A DNA stretch of 64,000 nucleotides from Desulfuromonadaceae bacterium (GCA_028687585.1 JAQTZV010000005.1:1-64000), one strand, 5' to 3'. Shown: positions 51,223 to 60,537, counted from the first letter of the stretch. Made by a program: numbers and translations. The notes: generated by a model from the letters alone, not told the origin.

Positions 51223-51782
51223 TGAATATCCTTCTGCACACCTGCTGCGGACCCTGCGCACTCTTCCCGCTGCAGCAACTGAGGTCAGCCGGTCACCATG
51301 TGACCGGCTTTTTCTATAACCACAACATTCATCCCTATCTGGAGTATGCCCGGAGGCGGGACGCAGCAATCCAAATGGCTGAGCAGAAAGAGATGCCACT
51401 GATTTTGAATAACGACTACGACCTGGAAGGTTTTCTGGGCCACGTTGCCGCCGAACCGGAGAAACGCTGCAGCTATTGTTACGCGTCGAGACTGCGGGCA
51501 ACAGCCGCAGTCGCTGCTGATGGAGGTTTCGATGCCTTTACCGCAGCATTGCTCTACAGCAGATATCAGAACCATGATGAAATCAAAGGATTGGGCGAAC
51601 AGTTCGGCAATGAATTCGGGATACCGTTTTTCTATCAGGATTTTCGCTCAGGATGGCAGGAAGGAATCAGACTTTCCAAGGAACTGGGTTTGTACCGCCA
51701 GCAATACTGCGGCTGTATCTACAGCGAGAAAGATCGATATCTGCCCAGGCTCACGGGAACAGGCCCGACGGCACAGGGATAA
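51222..51782 (+). CDS. queH: Epoxyqueuosine reductase QueH
   Basis: A 186-residue protein of the QueH (DUF208) family. [13 protein letters not shown] at the start and RCSYCYASRL and YCGCIYSEKDR later supply the Cys pairs for the iron-sulfur and metal sites. QueH reduces epoxyqueuosine to queuosine in tRNA, replacing QueG. Its ATG overlaps the ribBA stop by one base (TAATG), so it is translated with the riboflavin genes. Confidence 0.93.
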   Translation: MNILLHTCCGPCALFPLQQLRSAGHHVTGFFYNHNIHPYLEYARRRDAAIQMAEQKEMPLILNNDYDLEGFLGHVAAEPEKRCSYCYASRLRATAAVAADGGFDAFTAALLYSRYQNHDEIKGLGEQFGNEFGIPFFYQDFRSGWQEGIRLSKELGLYRQQYCGCIYSEKDRYLPRLTGTGPTAQG

Positions 51783-51790
51783 TTGAGTAC

Positions 51791-51838
51791 CACTGCAACA
51801 AAAAAGCCCGTGTTGCCACGGGCTTTTTTGTTGCAGTG
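51791..51838. terminator. Bidirectional terminator between queH and the ferredoxin gene
   Basis: A perfect 22-bp inverted repeat (51791-51812 with 51817-51838) has a TTGC loop. The GCCCGTG core is flanked by A6 on the left and T6 on the right, so it can stop transcription from both convergent genes. Confidence 0.92.
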
Positions 51839-51851
51839 CGAACAATGTCAA

Positions 51852-52019
51852 TTAAGCATGGATCGCGCTTACGGGGCAAGTATCAACACATGCTCCGCAG
51901 TCGATACAGGTATCGGCGTCGATAGCACGCTTCGCACCCTGCTCGCTGATAGCGTTAACAGGACAGGAATCTTCACATGCTGCACAATTTGTGCAATCAT
52001 CAGTAATAGTATGGGCCAC
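51852..52019 (-). CDS. 2[4Fe-4S] ferredoxin
   Basis: A 55-residue protein with two clusters of the CxxCxxCxxxCP type: CTNCAACEDSCP and CIDCGACVDTCP. This is a clostridial-type low-potential ferredoxin carrying electrons in anaerobic metabolism. It starts at GTG (52019) with a perfect AGGAGGTG six bases upstream and ends TAA at 51852-51854. It is monocistronic and convergent with queH. The 245-base gap to ackA must hold both divergent promoters. I see only a TACAAT-like -10 box near ackA. Confidence 0.93.
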   Translation of the reverse strand: MAHTITDDCTNCAACEDSCPVNAISEQGAKRAIDADTCIDCGACVDTCPVSAIHA

Positions 52020-52264
52020 AATTTCACCTCCTTGTTAGATTAGCTTTCCAGACGGAAAGCGGAGTGTGATGTACCATACTGATTTTTAAATGTCCAGCAA
52101 AGAAATCTCCTGATTCAAATCCTTCAGAACATATTTTGTTGAATTCGTTCCGAGTTCCGTGTATATATCAAAAACGTTTTTATTACAGCTAGTTATTTTA
52201 GTTTCGGTGTTATTTTTTTATTGATATTGTAATACAATTCTTCTGTTTATTAAAGGGGGCACAC

Positions 52265-53530
52265 ATGATTATTATGGCACTAAACTGCGGCAGCTCGTCT
52301 GTTAAATACCAACTGTTCGACTGGGCGAAAAGGGAAGTCGTCGCAAAAGGCATGGTAGAACGGGTTATTATCGGCGGTTCCTATATCGTACATGAAGTAC
52401 CCGGCCGTGAAAACTATCACCATGAGCAGGACTGCGCCAATCATCAGGAAGCAATCGACCTTATCATAAGAAGCGTAACTGATCGGAATCATGGCGTTCT
52501 GAAAAATGTCGATGAAATAAATGCCGTAGGCCATCGGGTCGTGCATGGCGGCGAAAAGTTCACCTGTTCCGTCATGATAGACGAAAGCGTGCTGCATGCC
52601 GTAAAAGAAGTGCAACATCTGGCGCCACTTCACAATCCCCCCAACATCGAAGGAATTGAAGCAGCGCAGGCCCTGATGCCTACCATCCCGCATATTGCCA
52701 TTTTCGATACCGCTTTTCATCAAACGATGCCTGAGCATGCCTATATTTATCCGCTACCCTACGAATGGTATGAACAGCATCAGGTGCGCCGCTACGGATT
52801 TCACGGCACCTCGCACCTGTATGTATCAAAACGTGCGGCAGCTCTGCTCGGTAAAAATCCAAAAGAGACCAATATTGTCACGATGCACATTGGCAACGGA
52901 GTTTCCCACTGTGCCATCAAAAATGGTATTTCTGTCGACACCACAATGGGACTCACTCCGCTCGAAGGCGCGGTCATGGGAACCCGCTGCGGCGACATCG
53001 ACCCGGCCATTCCTGCTTTCATGATGCAGAAGAACAACCTCTCCGCCAAGGAAATTGATAGCATTCTTAATAAAAAAAGCGGTGTCATAGGCATTACCGG
53101 CCGCTTTACTGACCGCCGTGACGTCATTGAGCACGCCAACGCCGGAGACAAACGCTGTCAACTGGCCCTGGACATTGAAGCGTATCGTCTGAAAAAATAT
53201 ATCGGAGCCTACATGGCTGCTGTCGGCAAACTTGATGCGGTTGTATTCACCGCCGGTGTAGGAGAAATGGGCGCCGTCATCCGAGAAAAGGCGATTGAGG
53301 GGCTTGATCATATCGGCATTATTCTTGACCGCGAGCGCAATAAGAGTGCCATGACGCGCAAACGGGAAACCCTGATTACTACCGATGATTCCCCGGTCAA
53401 AGTTTACGTTATCCCGACAGATGAGGAGTTGGTATTCACTGAAGATGTCGTCGGCATATTGAATGGCACCTACACTGATCACATGAATTTCGAATATTCG
53501 TTTACAAAAGCTGATTTCGTCAGGAAATAG
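52265..53530 (+). CDS. ackA: Acetate kinase
   Basis: A 421-residue enzyme interconverting acetate plus ATP and acetyl phosphate plus ADP. It has the N-terminal LNCGSSSVKYQ, GHRVVHGG, RYGFHGTSH, and GNGVSHCAIKNG. AAAGGGGG precedes the ATG. pta is not adjacent. In this group it supports acetate assimilation and substrate-level ATP formation. Confidence 0.96.
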   Translation: MIIMALNCGSSSVKYQLFDWAKREVVAKGMVERVIIGGSYIVHEVPGRENYHHEQDCANHQEAIDLIIRSVTDRNHGVLKNVDEINAVGHRVVHGGEKFTCSVMIDESVLHAVKEVQHLAPLHNPPNIEGIEAAQALMPTIPHIAIFDTAFHQTMPEHAYIYPLPYEWYEQHQVRRYGFHGTSHLYVSKRAAALLGKNPKETNIVTMHIGNGVSHCAIKNGISVDTTMGLTPLEGAVMGTRCGDIDPAIPAFMMQKNNLSAKEIDSILNKKSGVIGITGRFTDRRDVIEHANAGDKRCQLALDIEAYRLKKYIGAYMAAVGKLDAVVFTAGVGEMGAVIREKAIEGLDHIGIILDRERNKSAMTRKRETLITTDDSPVKVYVIPTDEELVFTEDVVGILNGTYTDHMNFEYSFTKADFVRK

Positions 53531-53554
53531 CCTGACAATCCGATGTAATTGCGG

Positions 53555-53589
53555 CACAAAAAAACCGGTTCGCTGCCGGTTTTTTTGTG
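53555..53589. terminator. Bidirectional terminator between ackA and truD
   Basis: A 14-bp perfect inverted repeat (53555-53568 with 53576-53589) has CCGG at the loop end and A7/T7 runs in the arms. It separates the convergent ackA and truD genes. Confidence 0.9.
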
Positions 53590-53615
53590 TCGAGTATCGG
53601 TCTTGCGACAAAAGT

Positions 53616-54827
53616 TCAGAACGTCTTGGTAATCTCCCGAACCAGCGAAGTCGCATAGGAACCTTTCGGCAAAGAGAACTTTACCGTGGCAACATCTCCG
53701 GAAACGCTACAGGAAAAATCTTCGACGGGAACACGCAGAGGCCGGCGTTCTCCTTCCATACGCAAACCACCTTGCAGATCAAAAAGGTTCAGAGTCAACC
53801 CAGATTGCGCCAATATTTCATACTCAGTTTCCTGCACAGCCCCTTCAGGCATCTTCATCTTGCTGCCGAACATCGGCCCTGTTGCCGATATTTCAAACAC
53901 CGCAGCCCTCTCCTGTTCCACCAGAGCATCTTCAACCAGAAAACAGGCGCCATTGGCATGTTTACAGGCAAGATCGCCGGCAATTATTTCGTCAAGACGG
54001 CCAATCCTGAGCGCAACAGTCTGATCAAACAAAAATGATTGCGTTGCCGAAAGATAGAGTTTTTTCAAACGGGGATGAACCGCAGAAAATGCTTTTTCAT
54101 ATTCTCCGGGACGGCTGACCAGCCGTTGCAGCACATCACGCTCACTGCGACAATGACGGGGGAAAAGCCGCAGCGCGTCGTGCAGATCCCCCCGACGATA
54201 GGCGCTAATAGCGTCCGACCACTCCTGATCACGCACCGAATCCGGTTCGCCCATCAGCCAATCGACGCACTCGCGCCATTCCTGACGCAGCATGGCGGCA
54301 CCGATCAAATGTGAATTACCCTGCACACCATAGCGCTGATAACCGAAATAGTTTGGAACACCACGCGTGCCAAGCATATCAAGAATTGGCGGGACTAACT
54401 CTGCCGCAGAGTCAGAAACACCCCGAATGACAATACAAAAGCTGTTCCCCTTAAGATGTCCCAGCTTAAGCTTGTTGGAGTGTCGCTCTGCCGCAACAAT
54501 TTTCACCCCATCCAGCTTCAGGTCGAGTGCTTTTTCCGGGGTAAGCCTCTGTATGGAGATAGTCTGCCGGGTAACGCCGACAGCATCCTTCATGCCGGCA
54601 TAACCGATATCGCGCTCCGGAACCTTTAAAATTTTCGCAATACGGCTGATGGCCTCCAACGTTGATATGCCACGTTTTTCAATGGTCAGATAGCAATGTT
54701 CACCGGAGCCGCAGGGGATATAGGAGGGAATTTCCTCGACCATAAAATCTTCGGAAGAGCCTTTGATTGTTCCGCCAATGCCGGGTATGTCAGCGGTCAG
54801 GTATGGATGTTTCAGCTTGTCAATCAT
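53616..54827 (-). CDS. truD: tRNA pseudouridine(13) synthase TruD
   Basis: A 403-residue enzyme. The catalytic Asp is in DIGYAGMKDAVGVTRQ, and VPNYFGYQRYG and LYLSATQSFLFD are family motifs. It makes pseudouridine at position 13 of tRNA. It overlaps trmL by four bases, so two tRNA-modification genes are coupled. Confidence 0.95.
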   Translation of the reverse strand: MIDKLKHPYLTADIPGIGGTIKGSSEDFMVEEIPSYIPCGSGEHCYLTIEKRGISTLEAISRIAKILKVPERDIGYAGMKDAVGVTRQTISIQRLTPEKALDLKLDGVKIVAAERHSNKLKLGHLKGNSFCIVIRGVSDSAAELVPPILDMLGTRGVPNYFGYQRYGVQGNSHLIGAAMLRQEWRECVDWLMGEPDSVRDQEWSDAISAYRRGDLHDALRLFPRHCRSERDVLQRLVSRPGEYEKAFSAVHPRLKKLYLSATQSFLFDQTVALRIGRLDEIIAGDLACKHANGACFLVEDALVEQERAAVFEISATGPMFGSKMKMPEGAVQETEYEILAQSGLTLNLFDLQGGLRMEGERRPLRVPVEDFSCSVSGDVATVKFSLPKGSYATSLVREITKTF

Positions 54828-55288
54828 CCAAGCCCCCCGCTCTGCCGCAACGCCTCATACAACACGATCCCTGCCGAGGTAGAGAGATTAAGGCTACGCA
54901 CTTTTTCCGACGGCATCGGAATGGTAAATGATGTTTCCGGATTGGCATTCAAGAGGTCTTCCGGCAACCCCTTGGTCTCCTTGCCAAAGACAATGTAATC
55001 CCCCGGCTGAAAACCGGCATCGAGATAGCTCCGGTTGACCTTGGTGCTCAGATAAAAGAAACGCCCTTCAGGTGCGGAAGCCTGCAGCGCTTCAAGATCA
55101 GTCCATCGTTTCAGAGCTACAAATTCCCAGTAATCAAGTCCGGCCCGTTTGAGATAACGGTCATCCAGAGAAAATCCGAGCGGCCCTACCAGATGGAGTA
55201 CCGTGCCGGTAGCAGCACATAAACGGGCAATATTACCGGTGTTAGGAGGGATTTCAGGTTCGATCAGAACAATATTAAATGGTTTCAT
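54824..55288 (-). CDS. trmL: tRNA (cytidine/uridine-34-2'-O)-methyltransferase TrmL
   Basis: A 154-residue SPOUT methyltransferase. The knot motifs are EIPPNTGNIARLCAATG, VFGKETKGLP, and SLNLSTSAGIVLYEALRQ. Length and sequence match TrmL, which methylates the wobble ribose in some leucine tRNAs. Confidence 0.93.
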   Translation of the reverse strand: MKPFNIVLIEPEIPPNTGNIARLCAATGTVLHLVGPLGFSLDDRYLKRAGLDYWEFVALKRWTDLEALQASAPEGRFFYLSTKVNRSYLDAGFQPGDYIVFGKETKGLPEDLLNANPETSFTIPMPSEKVRSLNLSTSAGIVLYEALRQSGGLG

Positions 55289-55324
55289 AACTCAACCGTA
55301 TACCACTATTTACGGCTGTCATGC

Positions 55325-55372
55325 TTGCATTTTTTTCTCTGCAGGGCTATTGTGTGGAGTCAAAATTCCACA
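55325..55372 (+). promoter_or_regulatory. Possible serA promoter with an overlapping inverted repeat
   Basis: TTGCAT (55325-55330), a 17-base spacer and TATTGT (55348-55353) resemble a weak sigma-70 promoter. TGTGGA (55353-55358) and TCCACA (55367-55372) form an inverted repeat over the likely start site, as an operator would. The regulator is unknown. Confidence 0.35.
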
Positions 55373-55390
55373 GTATTTGGAGATTCCGTC

Positions 55391-57016
55391 ATGAAGATTA
55401 TTGTAACTGATGAAGTTTCGGCGGAGGGACTGGCGCTCTTGACTCAGGAACCCCGCATCCAGCTGGACGTGAAACTCGGCTTGAAAAAAGATGAATTGCT
55501 TGCTGTTATCGGTGACTACGACATCATAATCACCCGGAGTGGCACAACGGTTGACAAGGCGCTTCTGGATGCGGCCACCCGCCTGAAGATGGTCGCCAGG
55601 GCCGGCGTCGGTATCGACAATGTTGATGTTGATTATGCCAGTTCAAAAGGGGTAATCGTTGTCAACGCCCCGTTCGGCAACACCAACAGCGCCGCAGAAC
55701 ACACCATGGCGATGCTGCTTGCATTCTGTCGCAACGTCCCGGTCGCCAATAACAGCCTGAAATCAGGTGAATGGAAAAGAGGACCCTTTACCGGTCATGA
55801 ACTGAGAAGCAAAGTTGCCGGGGTAATCGGCATCGGCAAAGTCGGCGGCCGTGTTGTCACACGCCTGAAAGCCTTTGAATGTGAAGTACTGGCTTGCGAT
55901 CCGTATATTTCCGTCAAACGCGCCCATGACCTGGGGGTCAAGCTGGTGTCTCATGACGAAATCTATAAAAACTGCGACATCATCACCGTCCACACCCCGC
56001 TCACTGAAGAGACCAAAGGAATGATCGGAGCACGTGAGTTTGGCCTGATGAAAAGTGGCGTGATCGTTCTCAACGTAGCCCGCGGCGGCATCATTGAAGA
56101 ACAGGCAATGCTTGACAACCTGAACTCAGGAAAAGTGCTCGGAGGTGCGTTCGATGTCTGGAGCGCAGAGCCACCAGCTTCTGACACTCTCAAACAGCTG
56201 ATTGCGCACAAAAGCATGGTGGTCACTCCGCACCTTGGCGCCAACACATTCGAAGCGCAGGTCAATGTTGCCATTGATGTATCTCAGGAAATCATCAACT
56301 ACCTGGATGACAAACCGCTCGAAAACGCCGTTAACATCCCCCGCTTCGACATGGCCCTGATGGATCAGATGCGGCCGTTCCTCAATCTGATGAGTGTTAT
56401 CTGCGATTTCGGTGTGCAGTTGGTCGAAACCAATCTGGAAAAGGTTACGTTCGGATTCAGCGGTGCCATTGCCCATTATGACTGTTCACCACTCGCTGTA
56501 TGCGGTCTTTCGGCGCTGCTGAACCGCAAGGTTGATCAGGATGTCAATATGGTCAACGCATCCTTGATTGCCGAGCAAATGGGGATAGTCGTTGAAGAAA
56601 CCAAATCTACTCAGTCCGACGCCTTCTCCAATGTCATCACGCTCATCCTCGAAGGTCAGGGAAAACGGAGACTGGTTGCCGGCACTCTCTTTGAGGGGCA
56701 GCCGCGCATCGTCCGCCTGCGCGACTATACCATGGACTTTGCACCTGATGAACATATGCTGCTGCTGAACTACGAAGACCGTCCCGGCATGATCGGTAAA
56801 ATCGGCACCATCATGGGGCAGCACGACATCAACATCGCCTCCATGAACCTCGGCCGCAGTGTTAAAAAAGGTGAGGCGATGGTTATTCTGTCGCTTGATT
56901 CACCGGTACCGGCACCGGTCGTCGAAGAGCTGCGGAACGCTACGGAAGCATCGTTTATAAAAGCCCTTAAAATGAGAATCGGTTCGTGTTCCCGTAACTG
57001 CGGCTGCGGAGTGTAA
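55391..57016 (+). CDS. serA: D-3-phosphoglycerate dehydrogenase
   Basis: A 541-residue long-form enzyme, first step of serine synthesis. The NAD-binding domain has VIGIGKVGGRVVTR, and NVARGGIIEE and HLGANTFEAQ are active-site segments. An allosteric substrate-binding domain and a C-terminal ACT domain (YEDRPGMIGKIGTIMG) follow. The ATG at 55391 gives the normal MKIIVTDEVS start. The last residues, CSRNCGCGV, are an unusual Cys-rich end. Confidence 0.95.
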   Translation: MKIIVTDEVSAEGLALLTQEPRIQLDVKLGLKKDELLAVIGDYDIIITRSGTTVDKALLDAATRLKMVARAGVGIDNVDVDYASSKGVIVVNAPFGNTNSAAEHTMAMLLAFCRNVPVANNSLKSGEWKRGPFTGHELRSKVAGVIGIGKVGGRVVTRLKAFECEVLACDPYISVKRAHDLGVKLVSHDEIYKNCDIITVHTPLTEETKGMIGAREFGLMKSGVIVLNVARGGIIEEQAMLDNLNSGKVLGGAFDVWSAEPPASDTLKQLIAHKSMVVTPHLGANTFEAQVNVAIDVSQEIINYLDDKPLENAVNIPRFDMALMDQMRPFLNLMSVICDFGVQLVETNLEKVTFGFSGAIAHYDCSPLAVCGLSALLNRKVDQDVNMVNASLIAEQMGIVVEETKSTQSDAFSNVITLILEGQGKRRLVAGTLFEGQPRIVRLRDYTMDFAPDEHMLLLNYEDRPGMIGKIGTIMGQHDINIASMNLGRSVKKGEAMVILSLDSPVPAPVVEELRNATEASFIKALKMRIGSCSRNCGCGV

Positions 57017-57037
57017 CGAAGGAGTTCAAACAATTTC

Positions 57038-57838
57038 ATGCCATTTCCACATTTTGATCCTGTTTTTCTAAGCATCGGCCCGCTCCAGTTCCGCTGGTAC
57101 GGGCTGATGTATGTCCTCTCCTTCATCGCCACCTATTTCATTATCCGCTCCGAGGTTGCCCGCAAGAAACTATCTCTGACAAACGATGATGTCGCCGATC
57201 TGGTTTTTTACGGGGCTATGGGTGTGGTTCTGGGTGGTCGTATCGGCTACATACTCTTCTACAACCTCAGCTTTTATCTTGAAAACCCGCTCAAACTCTT
57301 TGCCGTCTGGGAAGGTGGAATGTCATTCCACGGCGGTTTTTTGGGGGTTGCGTTGGCCTTTTGGCTCTACTCCTCCCGAAAAAAAATTCAGTATTTGGCA
57401 CTGTTCGACATGGCAGCGCTCTGCGCACCGGTTGGACTCGGACTGGGCCGAATCGGCAATTTCATTAACGGAGAATTATACGGCAGAGCGACTGATGCCC
57501 CGTGGGGAATTATTTTCCCCGGCAGCGACGGAGTACCGCGACATCCCTCCCAGCTTTATGAAGCGATTTTGGAAGGTCTTCTCCTGTTTTTCATTGTGCG
57601 TACCATGTCGCGCCGCTCACCGGTGCCTGGAATAGCCTGTTGGACATTTGTAGCCGGATATGGTTTCTTTCGCTTTATTGTTGAGTTTTTCCGTCAGCCG
57701 GATGCACAGCTGGGCACCTTTTTCAGAATATTCTCCATGGGGCAGTTACTCAGCCTGCCGATGTTTCTCCTCGGGAGTTTCTTAGTTTTTAGACTTTTTC
57801 AATCTACTCCGACACCGTCAATTCAAATTAAAAAGTGA
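57038..57838 (+). CDS. lgt: Prolipoprotein diacylglyceryl transferase
   Basis: A 266-residue inner-membrane enzyme with about seven helices. It has the Lgt signature GRIGNFINGELYGR, and MSFHGGFLG carries a conserved His. It transfers diacylglycerol to the lipobox Cys of lipoproteins. AAGGAG precedes the ATG. It follows serA by 21 bases. Confidence 0.96.
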   Translation: MPFPHFDPVFLSIGPLQFRWYGLMYVLSFIATYFIIRSEVARKKLSLTNDDVADLVFYGAMGVVLGGRIGYILFYNLSFYLENPLKLFAVWEGGMSFHGGFLGVALAFWLYSSRKKIQYLALFDMAALCAPVGLGLGRIGNFINGELYGRATDAPWGIIFPGSDGVPRHPSQLYEAILEGLLLFFIVRTMSRRSPVPGIACWTFVAGYGFFRFIVEFFRQPDAQLGTFFRIFSMGQLLSLPMFLLGSFLVFRLFQSTPTPSIQIKK

Positions 57839-57855
57839 CACCCCGTTTATTCAGG

Positions 57856-57884
57856 ATTTAAAAAGTCATTTTTTAGGCTATACT
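57856..57884 (+). promoter_or_regulatory. Possible promoter for the ferritin gene
   Basis: A good -10 box, TATACT (57879-57884), lies 17 bases after a weak -35 (ATTTAA). The start would be near 57891, about 24 bases before the ATG. No clear Fur box was seen. Confidence 0.4.
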
Positions 57885-57914
57885 CTAAGAAAATAACCTC
57901 GGAGGTTTACGATC

Positions 57915-58436
57915 ATGATCAGTAAAAAAATGTCCGACTCTCTTAACACCCACATGAACCTTGAGCTCTTCTCTGCTCACCTGTACCTCGTCATGTCTTC
58001 CTGTGCCAGCGATTTAGGGCTGAAAGGCGCCGCCAACTGGTTTTTTGTGCAGTACCGTGAAGAGATGATACACTTCATGAAGTTTTATACCTACCTGGCT
58101 GACCAGGGGGTCGTCATTTCCATGCCGGCCGGCAAGGCTGTCCCCAACAAGTATAAATCGTTGCTCGACATGATGCAAAAAACCTATGCCCATGAACAGT
58201 TAATTACGTCCTGCATCAACAACCTGAGTGAGCAGGCGGTACAGGAAAAAGACCACGCAACCCAGATCTTCCTGCAATGGTTTATTACCGAGCAGATTGA
58301 GGAAGAGAACAATGACCGTGACCTGATTGCCAAGCTCAAACTGGTCGGTGATAACGGGCATGGTATTCTAATGATTGACGGAGAGATGGCACAACGGGTT
58401 TTTGTTGCCCCGGTCGGTTCAGTTCTGGCGGTGTAG
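57915..58436 (+). CDS. Non-haem bacterial ferritin
   Basis: A 173-residue four-helix ferritin. The ferroxidase ligands appear in YREEMIHFMKFY (Glu and His of ExxH) and in EQIEEEN. The start, NTHMNLELFSAHLYLVMS, is typical of FtnA. It stores iron as ferric mineral and detoxifies ferrous iron. GGAGG precedes the ATG. Confidence 0.93.
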   Translation: MISKKMSDSLNTHMNLELFSAHLYLVMSSCASDLGLKGAANWFFVQYREEMIHFMKFYTYLADQGVVISMPAGKAVPNKYKSLLDMMQKTYAHEQLITSCINNLSEQAVQEKDHATQIFLQWFITEQIEEENNDRDLIAKLKLVGDNGHGILMIDGEMAQRVFVAPVGSVLAV

Positions 58437-58439
58437 CCG

Positions 58440-58661
58440 ATGACAACAAAGATTCGTTTCTGCGAAAACAACAAGGGCAAAGGCAAGGTGTTCCGGCGGC
58501 TCGAAGAGGATTTCCCGGATCTGAACATAAAAATCAAGAGCTGCGTCAAGCAGTGTGGCTGTTGCCGGGAACAGCCCATGGCCGTTGTAGACAAGAATAA
58601 GGTCACCGGGAAGGATGGCGATGATTTGTATGCAAAGATCCTGGAGCTGATCCGGAAGTAA
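58440..58661 (+). CDS. DUF1450-family small protein
   Basis: A 73-residue protein beginning TKIRFCENNKGKG, with SCVKQCGCCREQPMAVVD. The CxxxCxxC cluster is like the DUF1450 (YuzB) family, which resembles thioredoxin-like ferredoxins but has no firm function. It starts three bases after the ferritin stop, which suggests joint expression and perhaps an iron-related role. Confidence 0.8.
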   Translation: MTTKIRFCENNKGKGKVFRRLEEDFPDLNIKIKSCVKQCGCCREQPMAVVDKNKVTGKDGDDLYAKILELIRK

Positions 58662-58682
58662 TTATCCTACAAAAAGCATTTG

Positions 58683-58819
58683 AACCACGGAGACACTGAG
58701 AACACGGAGTAACATTGAAGAGTTGCAGATAATATAAGAAGCTTATGACTCACCAATAAGTTGTTTTTGTTTTAAACCTTAAGCCTTTGGTTTCTCAGTG
58801 TTCTCCGTGTCTCCGTGTT
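58683..58819. repeat. 137-bp intergenic element with 26-bp imperfect inverted ends
   Basis: ACCACGGAGACACTGAGAAC on the left (58683-58709) pairs with the right end (58794-58819), about 23 of 26 positions. Each arm is itself a tandem of CACGGAG/CACTGAG units. It lies between the convergent DUF1450 and UbiB-like genes. The AT-rich centre holds no gene. It may act as a terminator, a REP-type element or a small mobile element. Confidence 0.55.
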
Positions 58820-58848
58820 ATTGAACTGCCTGTTTTAAAACGACATCC

Positions 58849-60534
58849 CTACATCCTGCCGGAACGAATGATGGCATAAACCAGCCAAAGTCCCACAAGC
58901 CCCGCTATTGTATAGCCCATAAACGCAAGCATGGGAAAATCCAAGATTTTTGGCCCCTTATCGGTCTGCATGATAATCGAAGAGCCGATGATCATCGCCG
59001 CCAGAAACATGCTTGTTGAAAGACGGTTGATGGAGCGGTCAAAGTCAGCGGTAAATTTATCCAGTCCTCGATGTTCAAGGTCAATTTTGAATTTGTTGCG
59101 GTTGACGCGATTTATAATCTCTTTCAGGTCACGCGGAATGTTGCGCGCCAGATTAAGATAAGAAACGAGAATCTGGTTGACCTCTCGTGTAACCCGCCGG
59201 GGAGAGAGTTTTTGTCGAATGGCCTTTACAATGAACGGCCGCAGGCGATCAGCCATATCAAAGGAGGGGTCGAGTGCACGCCCCGTTCCTTCGATCAACA
59301 CCAACGACTTGGCCAGTAACATCAGATCGGGCTGTATTCTGATACTGTACGTGGTGATAATTTCGATGAACTCCATCAACATGCGCCCCACTTCAAGCTC
59401 TTTGAGCGGCATTTCGTAGTAGCCATCCATAAAATAGCCCAGATCCCGTTTAAGCGAGCGACTATCCAGCGTGTCCGCTATATCCCCGGCAAAAAGAAGC
59501 AGTGAGACAACTTCGTCCATGTCCCGTTTGACGATAGCAGTGAGTATATCAATCAGGAACGTTTTAAGCCCTTCATCCAACCGCCCGACAATGCCGTAAT
59601 CAAGCAGACATATTACGTTATCTGGCAGGATCAGCACATTTCCCGGATGAAGATCACCATGAAAAAAACCGTGCGTCAGAACCATTTCAAGGAAAGAATC
59701 CGCACCCCGTCGGGCAATCAGTTTCCCGTCAAGTCCCTGCTCAACAAGCTTATCCCGGTCGGAGATCTTTATCCCGGCAATGTACTCCATAGTCAGGACA
59801 GCTCGGGAGCTTTGCTCCCAATATACGTGGGGAAAGTGCATCCATGGCGTATTTGTAAAATTATCTCTAAATTTTTCGATGGTGTGCGCTTCGCGGGAAA
59901 AATCCATCTCCCTGCGGATAGTCCGTGCAAATTCACGCACAACAGCTACCGGATCATATAACTCACTGCCGGGAATGTGACGTTCGGCAAGACCGGCCAG
60001 CGCCATCAAGGCGCTTATGTCTGATTCCACCACCGCAACTATCCCGGGGCGACGCAACTTGATGACCACATCCTCACCCGTTTTCAACCTGGCTCTATGA
60101 ACCTGGGCAATAGAAGCAGCGGCGAGCGGCACAGGGTCTATCTCCGCAAATAATTGTTCAACCGGGGCTCCCAGTTCAGCAGCTATCTGTGCCAGCGCCT
60201 CCGCAAACGAGAAGCTCGGCACATTGTCCTGCAGCTTTTCAAACTCCAGCACGAAAGCATGCGGTATGACATCCGGCCTGGTCGAGAGAAGTTGCCCCAA
60301 TTTGATAAAAGTCGGCCCAAGCTCCTCCAGTGCAAGGCGCATCCGCTCTGCAGAAGTGAGCCTGGCAATATCAGACTTTTTGCGATTGAACAGCTTCCGG
60401 CTTCGCGCCACGACATCGGCAAGCCCGATCATCTCAAGCGCCTGATCAAAACCATAGGTGCTGAGAACACGAACAATATTCAGATAGCGCCTGATGCTGC
60501 GGATATTCCGGTTGATCCTCAGAAACGGGAGCAT
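58849..60534 (-). CDS. UbiB/ABC1-family atypical kinase
   Basis: A 561-residue membrane-associated protein. FIKLGQLLSTRPD is the KxGQ motif, AAASIAQVHRA the Ala-rich loop, and HGDLHPGNVLIL and LLDYGIVG the kinase-like catalytic segments. Two membrane helices lie at the C-terminus. Family members support ubiquinone or menaquinone biosynthesis or lipid extraction; the substrate here is open. It is coupled to the phasin-like gene upstream (3-base gap), a pair seen in many bacteria. Confidence 0.88.
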   Translation of the reverse strand: MLPFLRINRNIRSIRRYLNIVRVLSTYGFDQALEMIGLADVVARSRKLFNRKKSDIARLTSAERMRLALEELGPTFIKLGQLLSTRPDVIPHAFVLEFEKLQDNVPSFSFAEALAQIAAELGAPVEQLFAEIDPVPLAAASIAQVHRARLKTGEDVVIKLRRPGIVAVVESDISALMALAGLAERHIPGSELYDPVAVVREFARTIRREMDFSREAHTIEKFRDNFTNTPWMHFPHVYWEQSSRAVLTMEYIAGIKISDRDKLVEQGLDGKLIARRGADSFLEMVLTHGFFHGDLHPGNVLILPDNVICLLDYGIVGRLDEGLKTFLIDILTAIVKRDMDEVVSLLLFAGDIADTLDSRSLKRDLGYFMDGYYEMPLKELEVGRMLMEFIEIITTYSIRIQPDLMLLAKSLVLIEGTGRALDPSFDMADRLRPFIVKAIRQKLSPRRVTREVNQILVSYLNLARNIPRDLKEIINRVNRNKFKIDLEHRGLDKFTADFDRSINRLSTSMFLAAMIIGSSIIMQTDKGPKILDFPMLAFMGYTIAGLVGLWLVYAIIRSGRM

Positions 60535-60537
60535 GGA

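Noticed and set aside
52826..53656. Minus-strand open frame opposite ackA
   Set aside because: It is a shadow of acetate kinase and crosses the terminator at 53555-53589.
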